A DNA stretch of 64,000 nucleotides from Chlorobiota bacterium (GCA_028287785.1 JAQBOZ010000024.1:124001-188000); one strand, 5' to 3'. Positions 1 through 8,153 are shown, counted from the first letter of the stretch. Made by a program: numbers and translations. The notes: generated from the letters alone by a model not told the origin.

Positions 1-165
1 GATACGATTCACGAGTCGCTGAAGCGCGTGAGCGACCGCCATGTTCCGGGCTGGCTCCAGCTCGATAAGGCGAATCTTAAAGGAACCTTCCTCAACATGC
101 CGGAGCGTGTGGATGTGCCGTTGAACGCCAACGAGCAGCTCGTCGTCGAGTTATATTCGAAGTAA
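1..165 (+). CDS. rpsD: 30S ribosomal protein S4, C-terminal fragment (cut by window edge)
   Basis: Only the last 54 residues are in the window, ending at a TAA at 163-165. The fragment contains PGWLQLDKANLKG and ends in NEQLVVELYSK, which matches the C-terminal end of bacterial S4, where the typical ending is EQLIVEFYSK. S4 binds 16S rRNA and nucleates assembly of the 30S body. It sits directly before rpoA and rplQ, the usual order of the alpha operon end. The reading frame is open from base 1, so the gene is truncated only by the window. Confidence 0.95.
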   Translation, partial: DTIHESLKRVSDRHVPGWLQLDKANLKGTFLNMPERVDVPLNANEQLVVELYSK

Positions 166-175
166 GCCCGAGAAC

Positions 176-198
176 CTCCCCGTCCTTGTGGCGGGGAG
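176..198 (+). promoter_or_regulatory. Hairpin between rpsD and rpoA
   Basis: CTCCCCG at 176-182 pairs perfectly with CGGGGAG at 192-198 around a 9-nt loop. There is no T run behind it. It could be a processing or translational control element in the rpoA leader, since S4 autoregulates this operon in other bacteria, but nothing here proves that. Confidence 0.35.
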
Positions 199-325
199 CC
201 GATAGCCGGCGGGGAGTTAGTGGGGATGCGTTGCTCAGGCAGCGCATCGTTGGTGAATGGCCCGCCGGACGATACCGTTGCTTACGAACGTACCCAAAAG
301 TTCCAAGAAGAATCGAGAGGTTACC

Positions 326-1354
326 TTGACAGAGCAAATCACTGCGCCGATGAGTTCGTTCATGCAAATGCCTGAACGAGTGCAGGTTGATGATTCTACT
401 CGCAACGAGACGTTCGGACGTTTCGTGCTGCAGCCGCTGGAGGAGGGATATGGCGCGACGATCGGCAATGCCTTCCGCCGCGTTCTTCTGGCCTCCATTC
501 CCGGGTGCGCGATTTCCGCCGTTCGTATCGATGGCGCTCTTCATGAGTTCCAGACGGTCGAAGGCGTCAGTGAGGACATGGCGGAGATCGTCCTGAACCT
601 CAAGGAAATCCGTATCAAGCAGCTGGACAAGAAAGCCACGAAAATCGCCTTTACGGTGACCGGCCCCGCCGATTTCACCGGACAGGATATCCAGAACGCG
701 ACGGAGGACTTCCAGATCCTCAACCCAGAGCATCATATCGCCACCCTTTCGGATGGCGTGACGCTCAACGTTGAGCTCCGGATCAGCCGCGGCAAGGGCT
801 ATGTCCCCAGCGAGGAGAATTATCAGCCGGATCAGCCGATCGGCACAATCGCGATCGACTCGATCTTCACTCCGATCCTCAATGTCCGCTACTTCGTTGA
901 GCCGACCCGTGTCGGTCAGAAGACCGACTATGAGAAGCTGACCCTGGAGATCACGACCGACGGATCGATCACGCCGGAGGAGGCGCTTGCCACCGCCGCC
1001 AAGATCCTTCGCGATCACATCCAGCTCTTCCTCAACTTCGACGCCGAGGAGACTCAGATCGCCGAGGAGGAGGAGGCCCAGGAAGCGGAGGTCAACCGCG
1101 TCCGCCGGATACTTCTTACGCCGGTGGATGAGCTGGAGCTCTCCGTTCGCTCGCATAACTGCCTGAAGGCGGCCAACATCAACACCATCGCCGACCTGGT
1201 TTCGCGCCAGGAGAACGAGATGCTGAAGTTCCGCAACTTCGGACGCAAGTCGCTTGCGGAGCTTACCGATATCATCGACGAGTTCGGGCTGACCTTCGGC
1301 ATGGATGTCGACCGATATCTGAAGATGGATGAGTCGAACAGCGGGCGCGAATAA
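326..1354 (+). CDS. rpoA: DNA-directed RNA polymerase subunit alpha
   Basis: This is the alpha subunit of RNA polymerase, which forms the dimer platform for beta/beta' and contacts upstream promoter DNA. The N-terminal domain shows FGRFVLQPLEEGYGATIGNAFRRVLLASIPG. The C-terminal domain shows the helix-hairpin-helix region ELELSVRSHNCLKAANI and LRNFGRKSL-like residues (KFRNFGRKSL). I chose the TTG at 326 because GAGAGG lies 5 nt upstream. An ATG at 350 or an extended ATG at 257 is also in frame, but the extra N-terminus from 257 does not look like the family. With the TTG start the protein has 342 residues, normal for the family. It is followed 115 bp later by rplQ. Confidence 0.95.
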   Translation: MTEQITAPMSSFMQMPERVQVDDSTRNETFGRFVLQPLEEGYGATIGNAFRRVLLASIPGCAISAVRIDGALHEFQTVEGVSEDMAEIVLNLKEIRIKQLDKKATKIAFTVTGPADFTGQDIQNATEDFQILNPEHHIATLSDGVTLNVELRISRGKGYVPSEENYQPDQPIGTIAIDSIFTPILNVRYFVEPTRVGQKTDYEKLTLEITTDGSITPEEALATAAKILRDHIQLFLNFDAEETQIAEEEEAQEAEVNRVRRILLTPVDELELSVRSHNCLKAANINTIADLVSRQENEMLKFRNFGRKSLAELTDIIDEFGLTFGMDVDRYLKMDESNSGRE

Positions 1355-1469
1355 TCAGGGGAGCGTCCCTGCGAACAGCTAACCGATTTACGAACACTCT
1401 TCGGGCCGCGCTAGATCGCGGTCACCAAACCGGGGCAGGGATGCCGCCGGGCTCAATTCTGGATGACCC

Positions 1470-2147
1470 ATGAGACATAGAGTAGAAGGAAGGAAACTCA
1501 AGCGGACCGCCAGCCATCGCAAGGCGCTCTTGCAGACACTGACCACCTCGCTGATCCGCCACAAGCGGATCAAGACGACCGAGGCGAAGGCGAAGGAGGC
1601 CAGCCGGTTTGCTGAGGCGATCATCACGCGGGCAAAGCGTGCCCACCTCGCAGAGCAGGCAGGCGCCGTTCCCGATGTTCACGCCCGCCGCATGGTCGGT
1701 CGCGATATCCACGACAACGCGGTGCTTCGCGAGCTTTTCACGGAGGTTGCTCCAAAGGTCGCGAATCGTCCGGGTGGATATACCCGCGTCGTGAAGCTGG
1801 GAGTGCGCCTTGGTGATGGTGCCCGTATCGCGATCCTGGAGCTGGTGGACTACAACATGGAGCGCGACGACAGCGCGGCCCGCAGCCGTTCCAAGAACGC
1901 GATCTCCCGTGCCGAGCGTGTGGCCCGCAGCCGCGCCAAGCAGGCGAAGACGGCAACCCCCGCGGAGACCCCGAAGGCGGCGGCTCCGGCAGAGGAAGCT
2001 CCGGTCGCGGCGGCGGCTCCCGTCGAGGAGGCCCCGGCCGCCGAGGCAGCTCCGGAAACTACGCACGATACCGCGGCCACGGACGCTCCGTCCGAGCCGA
2101 CCGGTGATGTCGATGCCGGGAATGAGAGCGAGGGAAATCCGGCGTAA
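1470..2147 (+). CDS. rplQ: 50S ribosomal protein L17 with long acidic Ala/Pro tail
   Basis: The protein starts MRHRVEGRKLKRTASHRKAL, the standard L17 opening, and the conserved core runs to about residue 130 (YTRVVKLGVRLGDGA, ILELVDYN). L17 lies near the peptide exit tunnel of the 50S subunit. The remaining roughly 90 residues are a low-complexity tail rich in Ala, Pro and Glu (repeats such as APAEEAPVAAAAP). Core L17 in E. coli is 127 residues. Longer tails are known in Bacteroidota, but this one nearly doubles the protein. It ends the rpsD-rpoA-rplQ unit. Confidence 0.95.
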   Translation: MRHRVEGRKLKRTASHRKALLQTLTTSLIRHKRIKTTEAKAKEASRFAEAIITRAKRAHLAEQAGAVPDVHARRMVGRDIHDNAVLRELFTEVAPKVANRPGGYTRVVKLGVRLGDGARIAILELVDYNMERDDSAARSRSKNAISRAERVARSRAKQAKTATPAETPKAAAPAEEAPVAAAAPVEEAPAAEAAPETTHDTAATDAPSEPTGDVDAGNESEGNPA

Positions 2148-2211
2148 TCCGGGCCGGGGATGGCGGGAATTGAGGGCAATGGCCGGAATTCCCGGTTGGT
2201 GAAAATTTGTT

Positions 2212-2241
2212 TTTGCATTCAGCAAAATTGTCGTATGCTTG
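2212..2241 (+). promoter_or_regulatory. Bacteroidota-type promoter-like boxes before the RRM gene
   Basis: TTTG (2212-2215) and TATGCTTG (2234-2241) are separated by 18 nt. This resembles the Bacteroidota primary sigma consensus TTTG / TAnnTTTG with one mismatch. The predicted start, near 2245, would fall at the first base of the hairpin at 2244-2275. The identification is by pattern only. Confidence 0.35.
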
Positions 2242-2243
2242 CG

Positions 2244-2275
2244 GAAGCCTCTTTACTGTTCGGTAAAGAGGCTTC
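2244..2275 (+). terminator. Strong hairpin after rplQ (terminator, or 5' end of the RRM mRNA)
   Basis: A perfect 13-bp stem, GAAGCCTCTTTAC at 2244-2256 with GTAAAGAGGCTTC at 2263-2275, closes a 6-nt loop. The T-rich stretch behind it is weak (TTGGTT). It lies 96 bp after rplQ and just after the promoter-like boxes, so it may also be the first structure of the downstream transcript. Confidence 0.6.
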
Positions 2276-2412
2276 TTGGTTCGTCGGCCCTTGATTCTCA
2301 TCTTTGTCGGTACTGTTCAGGTTGATGCAAACCGCTACTCCGCATAGTTGTAACAAGCCGCCCAACCATCTATCATTTACCTGTTTCTATTCATCATTCA
2401 GGGTGTATCACG

Positions 2413-2913
2413 GTGAACATGTACGTGGGGAACATCCCCTACTCGGTTACGGAGGAGGATCTCCGTCAGGCCTTCGGAGAATTCGGCACGGTCACATCAG
2501 CAAGCATCATCATTGACAAGGAAACCGGGCGCCCGAGAGGGTTCGGCTTTGTCGAGATGTCTTCGAAGACAGAGGGCGAGCGTGCGATTCAGGAGATGAA
2601 CGGCAAGGATTGGATGGGGCGCAGCCTCACCGTCAATGAAGCAAAACCGCGCGAGCAGCGTTCGGGCGGCGGATTTGGCGGCGGTGGTGGCCGTCGTGAG
2701 TATGGCGGCGGCGGCGGGGGTGGTTATAGCGGTGGTGGCGGCGGCGGCGGAAATCATGGCGGTGGCGGTGGTTACAGCGGCGGAAGTGGCGGCGGCGATC
2801 GCGATCGCGGGCGTCGTCCGCAGGGTGGCGGCAGGGACCGCGATAGCGGCCGTGGACGCGGCACCGACGATAACCGCTGGGATCGCGGCGGGAGCGACGA
2901 CGACGATTTCTAG
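2413..2913 (+). CDS. Glycine-rich RRM RNA-binding protein
   Basis: This is a 166-residue single-RRM RNA-binding protein of the type found in many bacteria, often linked to cold or stress RNA metabolism. RNP2 is visible as MYVGNIPY near residue 3 and RNP1 as RGFGFVEM near residue 43. From about residue 83 the chain is almost pure Gly/Arg/Asp (repeated GGGG, RDRGRR) and ends in DDDDF. The GTG at 2413 is favoured because AGGGTG sits about 7 nt upstream, but an ATG at 2419 is also possible. The long leader from 2245 would suit post-transcriptional control, which is inference. Confidence 0.9.
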   Translation: MNMYVGNIPYSVTEEDLRQAFGEFGTVTSASIIIDKETGRPRGFGFVEMSSKTEGERAIQEMNGKDWMGRSLTVNEAKPREQRSGGGFGGGGGRREYGGGGGGGYSGGGGGGGNHGGGGGYSGGSGGGDRDRGRRPQGGGRDRDSGRGRGTDDNRWDRGGSDDDDF

Positions 2914-2951
2914 CGTGATGTCCCGATTTGTTCGGGCACGATAATCTTACC

Positions 2952-2990
2952 AGCCATCGGGTGGAGTCTTTTCGCTCGATGGCTTATTTT
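2952..2990 (+). terminator. Rho-independent terminator after the RRM gene
   Basis: AGCCATCG (2952-2959) pairs with CGATGGCT (2977-2984) over a 17-nt loop and is followed by TATTTTTT. It ends just before the ysxC start and argues against the longer ysxC N-terminus. Confidence 0.65.
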
Positions 2991-2996
2991 TTACCT

Positions 2997-3593
2997 ATGC
3001 TACGGATTATATCTGCCGATTTCGTTATCAGCGCCGCGCAGCCGGCGCAGTTCCCCAAGGCCATGATCCCCGAGGTTGCGTTCGCCGGCCGATCGAATGT
3101 CGGGAAATCATCCCTCCTCAATGCCCTCTGCGGCAGAAAGGGGCTGGCGAAGACCAGCTCGACCCCCGGAAAGACGCAGCAGATCAACTTCTTCAGGATC
3201 AACGATCGATATCACTTCGTCGATCTTCCGGGATACGGCTACGCGAAGGTTTCAAAGACCGATCGCGAGGCATGGGTCCGTCTGATCGAGTCGTATCTGA
3301 CGAATCGTGAGCAGCTCCGGCTGGTCGCGGCCCTCAGCGATATCCGCCACGAGCCGACGGTGCTGGATCTGGATCTCTTTCACTGGCTCGATTCCATCGG
3401 TCGTCCGTTTGTGGTGGTGCTTACGAAGTACGATAAGATCTCGCCGGCGCAGGCACAGGCACGGCACGATGAAGTGCTGGCGCTGGTCAGCAAGTATGTA
3501 AGCTGTATCGGAGTGATACCCTTCTCATCCAATACGCGCCATAACTTTGACAAACTGACCGGGGCGGTCGGCAAGGCGCTCGAAGGGCGATAA
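2997..3593 (+). CDS. ysxC: Ribosome biogenesis GTP-binding protein YsxC/EngB
   Basis: This is a TRAFAC-class GTPase needed for 50S subunit assembly. The G motifs are all present: GRSNVGKSS (G1), STPGKTQ (G2), DLPGYG (G3) and TKYDK (G4). The ATG at 2997 gives MLRIISADFVISA, the usual family N-terminus, and a length of 198 residues. An in-frame ATG at 2979 falls inside the preceding terminator, and no clear ribosome-binding site is seen for either start. The C-terminus runs to GKALEGR. The gene stands alone, followed by about 100 bp without a gene. Confidence 0.93.
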   Translation: MLRIISADFVISAAQPAQFPKAMIPEVAFAGRSNVGKSSLLNALCGRKGLAKTSSTPGKTQQINFFRINDRYHFVDLPGYGYAKVSKTDREAWVRLIESYLTNREQLRLVAALSDIRHEPTVLDLDLFHWLDSIGRPFVVVLTKYDKISPAQAQARHDEVLALVSKYVSCIGVIPFSSNTRHNFDKLTGAVGKALEGR

Positions 3594-3694
3594 GCCCGCA
3601 CGCCGCCAGCTCCATCTGGCACGATACTTCCATGTAGCCGGTTGCCGCGGGTATCCTCGCTTCGCATCCAACTTCGCACTAGAGAGCAGCAATC

Positions 3695-4828
3695 ATGAAA
3701 CCACGTCTCTTCACTCCGGGGCCGACTCCCGTTCCCGAGTCGATCATGCTTCGCATGGCCCAGCCGATCATTCATCACCGCACCGTCGAATTCCAGAAGG
3801 CGCTGCATGATGTGGGGGAGGGGCTTGGCTATCTCTTCCGCACGTCGCAGCCGGTGATGACGCTTACCTCCAGCGGCACCGGTGCCATGGAGGCCGCCCT
3901 GGTGAACACCCTTTCGGCCGGGGATGAGATCATCTTTGTCAACGCCGGAAAGTTCGGCGAGCGCTGGGGGGAGATCGCCGGCGTCTACGGCATCGTGGCG
4001 CATGAGATCACCATTGAATGGGGAACCGCCGTTACCGCGGAACAGGTGCTCGAAGCGCTCGGAAAGCATCCGTCGGTCAAGGCCATCTGCCTGACGCACA
4101 GCGAGACATCGACCGGCGTCTTCACCGATGTGCAGGCCATCGCCGCGGCGCTCCGTCCCGGCTTTCAGGGGCTGATCATCGTTGACGGCATCACCGCCGT
4201 TGGCGCGCACGAGATGCGGTTCGATGACTGGGATCTGGACGTGGTGGTGACCGGCTCGCAGAAGGGGTTGATGATCCCGCCCGGGCTTGCGTTCATCGTC
4301 CTGAGCGAACGGGCCTGGAAGAGCGCGGAATCATCCACCCTCCCGAAATTCTACTTCGATCTGAAGCTGGCAAAGAAGGCATTCGCCACCGACGACACCC
4401 CCTGGACCCCGGCTGTGACGCTGGTGCTCGGCGTTGCCGATGCCCTTGCGATGATCCGCGAGGAGGGGATCGAAAATGTCTGGAACCGGCACGCGCGCAT
4501 GGCCTCCGCGCTCCGTGCCGGCGTGGCCGCCGTGGGCCTTCAGCCATACGGCAACCCGCCGTCGAACGCCGTCACTGCCGTGATGCTCCCGGAGAAGGGG
4601 GAGGAGTTCAGCTCGCTGATGAAGAAGAAGTACAGGATCACGATGGCCGCGGGGCAGGAGCAGTTGAAGGGAAAGATCTTCCGCCTCTCCCATCTCGGCT
4701 ATTACGATGAGGCGGATATGCTGGCGGTGCTGTACGCCATCGAGAGCGCTCTCTCCGATATCGGGCATCAGTATACCTCCGGGGCGGGACTGGCCGCGGC
4801 GCAGAAGGTGTTCAACGGCGGGCGCTGA
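3695..4828 (+). CDS. Class V aminotransferase (alanine-glyoxylate / serine-pyruvate type), likely serves serine synthesis
   Basis: This PLP-dependent fold-type I aminotransferase has 377 residues. The opening MKPRLFTPGPTPVP is typical of the alanine-glyoxylate/serine-pyruvate group. The Schiff-base lysine is K190 in TGSQKGLM. Other family features are SSGTGAMEAAL (cofactor phosphate site) and THSETSTG. The stop is 84 bp before serA. No classical serC is visible in the window, and in some lineages aminotransferases of this family pair with SerA to make phosphoserine. I infer that role here, but transamination of glyoxylate or pyruvate is equally possible from sequence alone. Confidence 0.88.
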   Translation: MKPRLFTPGPTPVPESIMLRMAQPIIHHRTVEFQKALHDVGEGLGYLFRTSQPVMTLTSSGTGAMEAALVNTLSAGDEIIFVNAGKFGERWGEIAGVYGIVAHEITIEWGTAVTAEQVLEALGKHPSVKAICLTHSETSTGVFTDVQAIAAALRPGFQGLIIVDGITAVGAHEMRFDDWDLDVVVTGSQKGLMIPPGLAFIVLSERAWKSAESSTLPKFYFDLKLAKKAFATDDTPWTPAVTLVLGVADALAMIREEGIENVWNRHARMASALRAGVAAVGLQPYGNPPSNAVTAVMLPEKGEEFSSLMKKKYRITMAAGQEQLKGKIFRLSHLGYYDEADMLAVLYAIESALSDIGHQYTSGAGLAAAQKVFNGGR

Positions 4829-4912
4829 GAGCCCCGGTGACGTGCATCCCACCGCCGTGGTTCCGTCGATATTCGGGGCCACGGCATCAACTTATTATCC
4901 AGTGTTTCTCAC

Positions 4913-6511
4913 ATGAGTGAATTCAAAGTTCTCATCGCGGACGCGGTCAGCAGGGACTGCGATCGGATTCTGACCGAGCGTGGAATCGAGGTCACCAGAG
5001 CGGTCGGCGTCTCGAAGGAAGAGCTGTACGCCATGCTTCCTGAATACGACGGGATGATCGTCAGGAGCGCCGTGCAGGTGGACCGCGCGATGATCGGGAC
5101 GATGACGCGGATGCGGGCAATCGGGCGCGCCGGCGCGGGGGTGGACAACATCGATGTGGTGGCCGCCACGGAAAAGGGGGTCGTGGTGATGAACACGCCC
5201 GGTGGCAACACGATCTCCGCCACCGAGCACACGGTTGCCATGCTCCTCTCGCTTCTGCGGAAGATCCCGTCGGCCAACGCCAGCCTTCGCTCGGGGGCGT
5301 GGGACCGCAAGTCGTTCACGGGGACGGAGCTGATGGGGAAGCGGGTCGGCATCCTTGGCCTGGGGCGGATTGGCCGCGAGGTGGCGCGTCGGCTTCAGTC
5401 GTTCGATACGGTGGTGACCGGCTTCGATCCGGTGCTCAGCTCCGATGCGGTACGGGATCTGGGGATAGAGCCCGCCACGTTCGATGAGATGATGGCTGCT
5501 TCCGACATCATCACCATTCACGTCCCCCTGTTGCCGGAAACGCGGGGGATGATCGGTGAGAAGGAGATGGCGCGCATGCGCGATGGGATATTTCTGGTGA
5601 ACTGCGCCCGCGGCGGCATCATCGATGAAGCGGCGTTGCTGGCCGCGCTCGAAAGCGGCAAGGTTGCCGGAGCCGCCATCGATGTCTTCGAGCCGGAGCC
5701 GCCGCAGCTTCCCAACCCGCTGATCTCTCATCCGCGCGTGGTGGCGACGCCCCATATCGCGGCGTCGACCGAGGAGGCGCAGCAGCGGGTGGCGCTTGAT
5801 ATCGCTGTGCAGATCGCTGATCTGTTCGAGGGGAAGGGGGCGCGCGGCGTTGTGAACGCGGCGGGGCTGGAGTCATCGCTCGGGAGCGAGGCGTTGCCGA
5901 TGATGGGGGCGGCGGAGCGGCTTGGATCGTTCCTTGGGCAGCTTGTCGGCAACGGCGATGTGGCCTGCCGGCTTACGGTCTACGGCCCGGAGGCCACGCC
6001 GATCGTTCGCGGGTTGGGGGCGGCGTTCCTGGCCGGCATGATCGGCGTGGGGCGCGAGGAAAAGGCCAACGCCATCAACGCGGAGCTGCTTGCGGAGAAG
6101 AGCGGCGTGACGCTGACGACCGTTGGGGAGCGGGTGCATCATCATTTCAACACGCTGATCTGCGCCGAGGTCTCGCATGGCGGCGAGAGCCGGAGCGCGG
6201 CGATCACGGTCTTCGGGCGGAACGAGCCGCGGCTGGTGATGATCGACGGCATCTGGCTCGATATCCGTCCCGCCGGATCGATGGTTCTCTTCCAGAACCT
6301 CGATCGTCCCGGCGTGCTGGCGGCCGTCGGCGCGGTGCTGGCCGATCGCGGCGTCAACATCGCTGATGTGGCGCTTGGTCGTCGCGAGGGGACCGGCCAC
6401 GCGCTGACGATCATGCGGACCGACGGGCCTATCGACGAGGCGACGCTGGCGGACCTCCAGCGGCTGGAGGTGATCGAGAAGATCCGGACGCTCAGCTTCC
6501 CGGAAGAATAA
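4913..6511 (+). CDS. serA: D-3-phosphoglycerate dehydrogenase (long, ACT-domain form)
   Basis: The enzyme catalyses the first step of serine synthesis, 3-phosphoglycerate to 3-phosphohydroxypyruvate with NAD+. The substrate domain is followed by the Rossmann motif GILGLGRIGREVARRL near residue 145, the catalytic arginine region NCARGGIIDE and the catalytic histidine region TPHIAAST. A middle allosteric-substrate-binding region (about 315-450) leads to a C-terminal ACT domain (NLDRPGVLAAVGAVLADRG). The length of 532 residues matches the long serine-regulated form. The gene follows the aminotransferase closely and is probably co-transcribed with it. Confidence 0.95.
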   Translation: MSEFKVLIADAVSRDCDRILTERGIEVTRAVGVSKEELYAMLPEYDGMIVRSAVQVDRAMIGTMTRMRAIGRAGAGVDNIDVVAATEKGVVVMNTPGGNTISATEHTVAMLLSLLRKIPSANASLRSGAWDRKSFTGTELMGKRVGILGLGRIGREVARRLQSFDTVVTGFDPVLSSDAVRDLGIEPATFDEMMAASDIITIHVPLLPETRGMIGEKEMARMRDGIFLVNCARGGIIDEAALLAALESGKVAGAAIDVFEPEPPQLPNPLISHPRVVATPHIAASTEEAQQRVALDIAVQIADLFEGKGARGVVNAAGLESSLGSEALPMMGAAERLGSFLGQLVGNGDVACRLTVYGPEATPIVRGLGAAFLAGMIGVGREEKANAINAELLAEKSGVTLTTVGERVHHHFNTLICAEVSHGGESRSAAITVFGRNEPRLVMIDGIWLDIRPAGSMVLFQNLDRPGVLAAVGAVLADRGVNIADVALGRREGTGHALTIMRTDGPIDEATLADLQRLEVIEKIRTLSFPEE

Positions 6512-6605
6512 TCCTCGACGTATCTATCCGGTAACCAACGGGCCTTCCGTGGGTATGTTCTCGGGTCGGCAAACGACTCTCCGAACATTCCACTGGAGGC
6601 CCGCG

Positions 6606-7067
6606 ATGCTTCGTGCCATTTCGATTCTGTTGTTCATCACATCCTTCTCATTCCTTCCCGCAATCGCGCAGGATACAACCGGCATCGTTTCCGGCCGCGT
6701 CACCACTGCCGATGGCAAGCCGCTTGCCGGGGCGTCGGTTGTTGTTCTGGGGACAATGCCGTTGCGGGGAGCGGTTGTCAGGCCGGATGGTTCGTACCTG
6801 ATTGCGAGGGTGAGGCCGGGAGATTATGAGGTTCGGGTGCAGGCTGTGGGCTTCAAGGCGGAGAGAAAAACATGTGTCCATGTCAGCGGCGGTGCGGTGG
6901 CGGATGTGAGGTTCAGTTTGGCATATAGCGAGGTTTCTATTGATGTGAACATTATCAGCGCTTGCCGTTACCCTTATGCCCTGATCAGATCGACCGGGAC
7001 GAAGCATATCATCGCCTCATTCAATCTCGATCCAAGCGAATTGGTAGATGTCGCGCGAGACAGGTGA
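6606..7067 (+). CDS. Secreted carboxypeptidase-regulatory-like domain protein 1 (detached receptor N-domain)
   Basis: The 153-residue protein has a signal peptide (MLRAISILLF to IAQ) and one carboxypeptidase-regulatory-like beta domain (GRVTTADGKPLAGASV, GSYLIARVRPGDYEV). The ATG at 6606 is chosen because GGAGG ends 6 nt upstream. It closely resembles residues 22-140 of the TonB receptor at 8623, including the unusual LGTMPLRGAVV segment. It stops soon after a GTKHIIAS motif that aligns with the start of the receptor plug (GKHSSVTG). No plug or barrel follows. The job is unknown. It may be a decoy, a periplasmic partner or a decaying duplicate. Confidence 0.75.
   Translation: MLRAISILLFITSFSFLPAIAQDTTGIVSGRVTTADGKPLAGASVVVLGTMPLRGAVVRPDGSYLIARVRPGDYEVRVQAVGFKAERKTCVHVSGGAVADVRFSLAYSEVSIDVNIISACRYPYALIRSTGTKHIIASFNLDPSELVDVARDR
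6745..6773 (+). repeat. 29-bp direct repeat, copy 1 (coding)
   Basis: The 29 bases from 6745 are identical to those from 7267. They encode the LGTMPLRGA segment shared by the first two small secreted proteins. The receptor gene carries a diverged version near 8758. The identity at DNA level points to recent duplication or gene conversion. Confidence 0.85.
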
Positions 7068-7130
7068 TATCGTCGCATCGGGCCGAGCAGGGACGGGAGC
7101 AACTCCAGACATAATCGCAAGGGCACAATC

Positions 7131-7598
7131 ATGATCACACAATCTCTTTTCATCCTGATTCTGACGATCGCTGCATCGCTGTCGATCCAGGCGCAAACCA
7201 CCGGCACGCTCTTGGGCCGCATCACCGATACAACCGGTAAACCCCTTGTGGGAGCCCTGGTCAGGATTCTGGGGACAATGCCGTTGCGGGGAGCGATTGT
7301 CAAGGCAAATGGTTCTTATATAGTCGCCGGCATCAGGCCCGGCAACTATAGAGTTTCCATCAGAGCGATAGGCTTTAGAGAATCGCACAAGGATGTGGCG
7401 ATCGCCATCGATACGAAAACGATACTGGATGCGCGGCTGGCGGAAGTGACGCTGGCTGAACTGCGGGCGGATACTGCGTATTTCGGATACTTCCATTACC
7501 GGTTTATCACGCTGGGGCAGGTCGGCACGGAGCATCATATCACCTCATTCGATCTTGATCCAGGCTGGGGACCGAACAGGCAACGGTACGTGAGGTAG
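7131..7598 (+). CDS. Secreted carboxypeptidase-regulatory-like domain protein 2 (detached receptor N-domain)
   Basis: The 155-residue protein has a signal peptide (MITQSLFILILTIAASL, cleavage near IQAQ) followed by one carboxypeptidase-regulatory-like domain: GRITDTTGKPLVGALV, LGTMPLRGAIV, GSYIVAGIRPGNYRV. The start is supported by AAGGG upstream of the ATG. The tail GTEHHITSFDLDP aligns with GTKHIIASFNLDP of the preceding protein and with the plug opening of the receptor at 8623, and the protein then ends. The intergenic gap to the previous gene is 63 bp. The three small genes and the receptor lie in the same direction, consistent with tandem duplication of the receptor 5' end. Confidence 0.75.
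   Translation: MITQSLFILILTIAASLSIQAQTTGTLLGRITDTTGKPLVGALVRILGTMPLRGAIVKANGSYIVAGIRPGNYRVSIRAIGFRESHKDVAIAIDTKTILDARLAEVTLAELRADTAYFGYFHYRFITLGQVGTEHHITSFDLDPGWGPNRQRYVR
7267..7295 (+). repeat. 29-bp direct repeat, copy 2 (coding)
   Basis: Identical to 6745-6773. It lies at the same position of the same domain in the second small secreted protein. Confidence 0.85.
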
Positions 7599-7706
7599 TC
7601 CCGGCAGGTGGCGTGGATGCAATGGAATCGGGCGCCATCTGTTGCAACCGGTAACTTCCGGAGAAGTGGAGTGTAGATTGGAACAACCCGAAATCCCAGG
7701 AGAACG

Positions 7707-8153
7707 ATGACGACCGCCCGAACGCTTCCCTTCCTTATCCTATTGCTCGCGGCATTGTCGGTGGCCGGGGCGCAGGGCACCGGAGCAATCACCGGTCGCG
7801 TTGTTGATCGTCGTGGAAAGGTTGCGGCGGGGGCATGCGTGATGATCGTGGATACCGGTTCAAAGCCCCGGTATGTGGCGACCACCGGACGGGATGGTTC
7901 ATTTGTGATAGCCGGGCTATCGGCGGGAAGCCATCAACTTCAGATCGACGGGACAGGGTCCCTGGTTGCGTTCTTATCCATAACCGTGGGCATTGGTCAG
8001 CCGGCGCATCTGAACATCGTGCTCAAGCCGGTGGAGTCTTACTTCCCTTTCGGGGCGATAAGGACAGCGCAGATGGTGAAGCCTGAGAGAGTGTCAAGCA
8101 CGGGCACCGCGAAGGTGATCACGGGGGAGGAACTGGAGAGGAGGGGCTGGTAA
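7707..8153 (+). CDS. Secreted carboxypeptidase-regulatory-like domain protein 3 (detached receptor N-domain)
   Basis: The 148-residue protein has a signal peptide (MTTARTLPFLILLLAAL, cleavage near AGAQ) and a regulatory-like domain (GAITGRVVDRRGKVAAGACV, GSFVIAGLSAGSHQL). It is more diverged than its two upstream neighbours and lacks the LGTMPLRGA segment. AGGAG precedes the ATG. It ends with STGTAKVITGEELERRGW, which reads like the first strand of a TonB plug domain followed at once by the stop. So it too stops where a plug would begin. Function unknown. Confidence 0.72.
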   Translation: MTTARTLPFLILLLAALSVAGAQGTGAITGRVVDRRGKVAAGACVMIVDTGSKPRYVATTGRDGSFVIAGLSAGSHQLQIDGTGSLVAFLSITVGIGQPAHLNIVLKPVESYFPFGAIRTAQMVKPERVSSTGTAKVITGEELERRGW

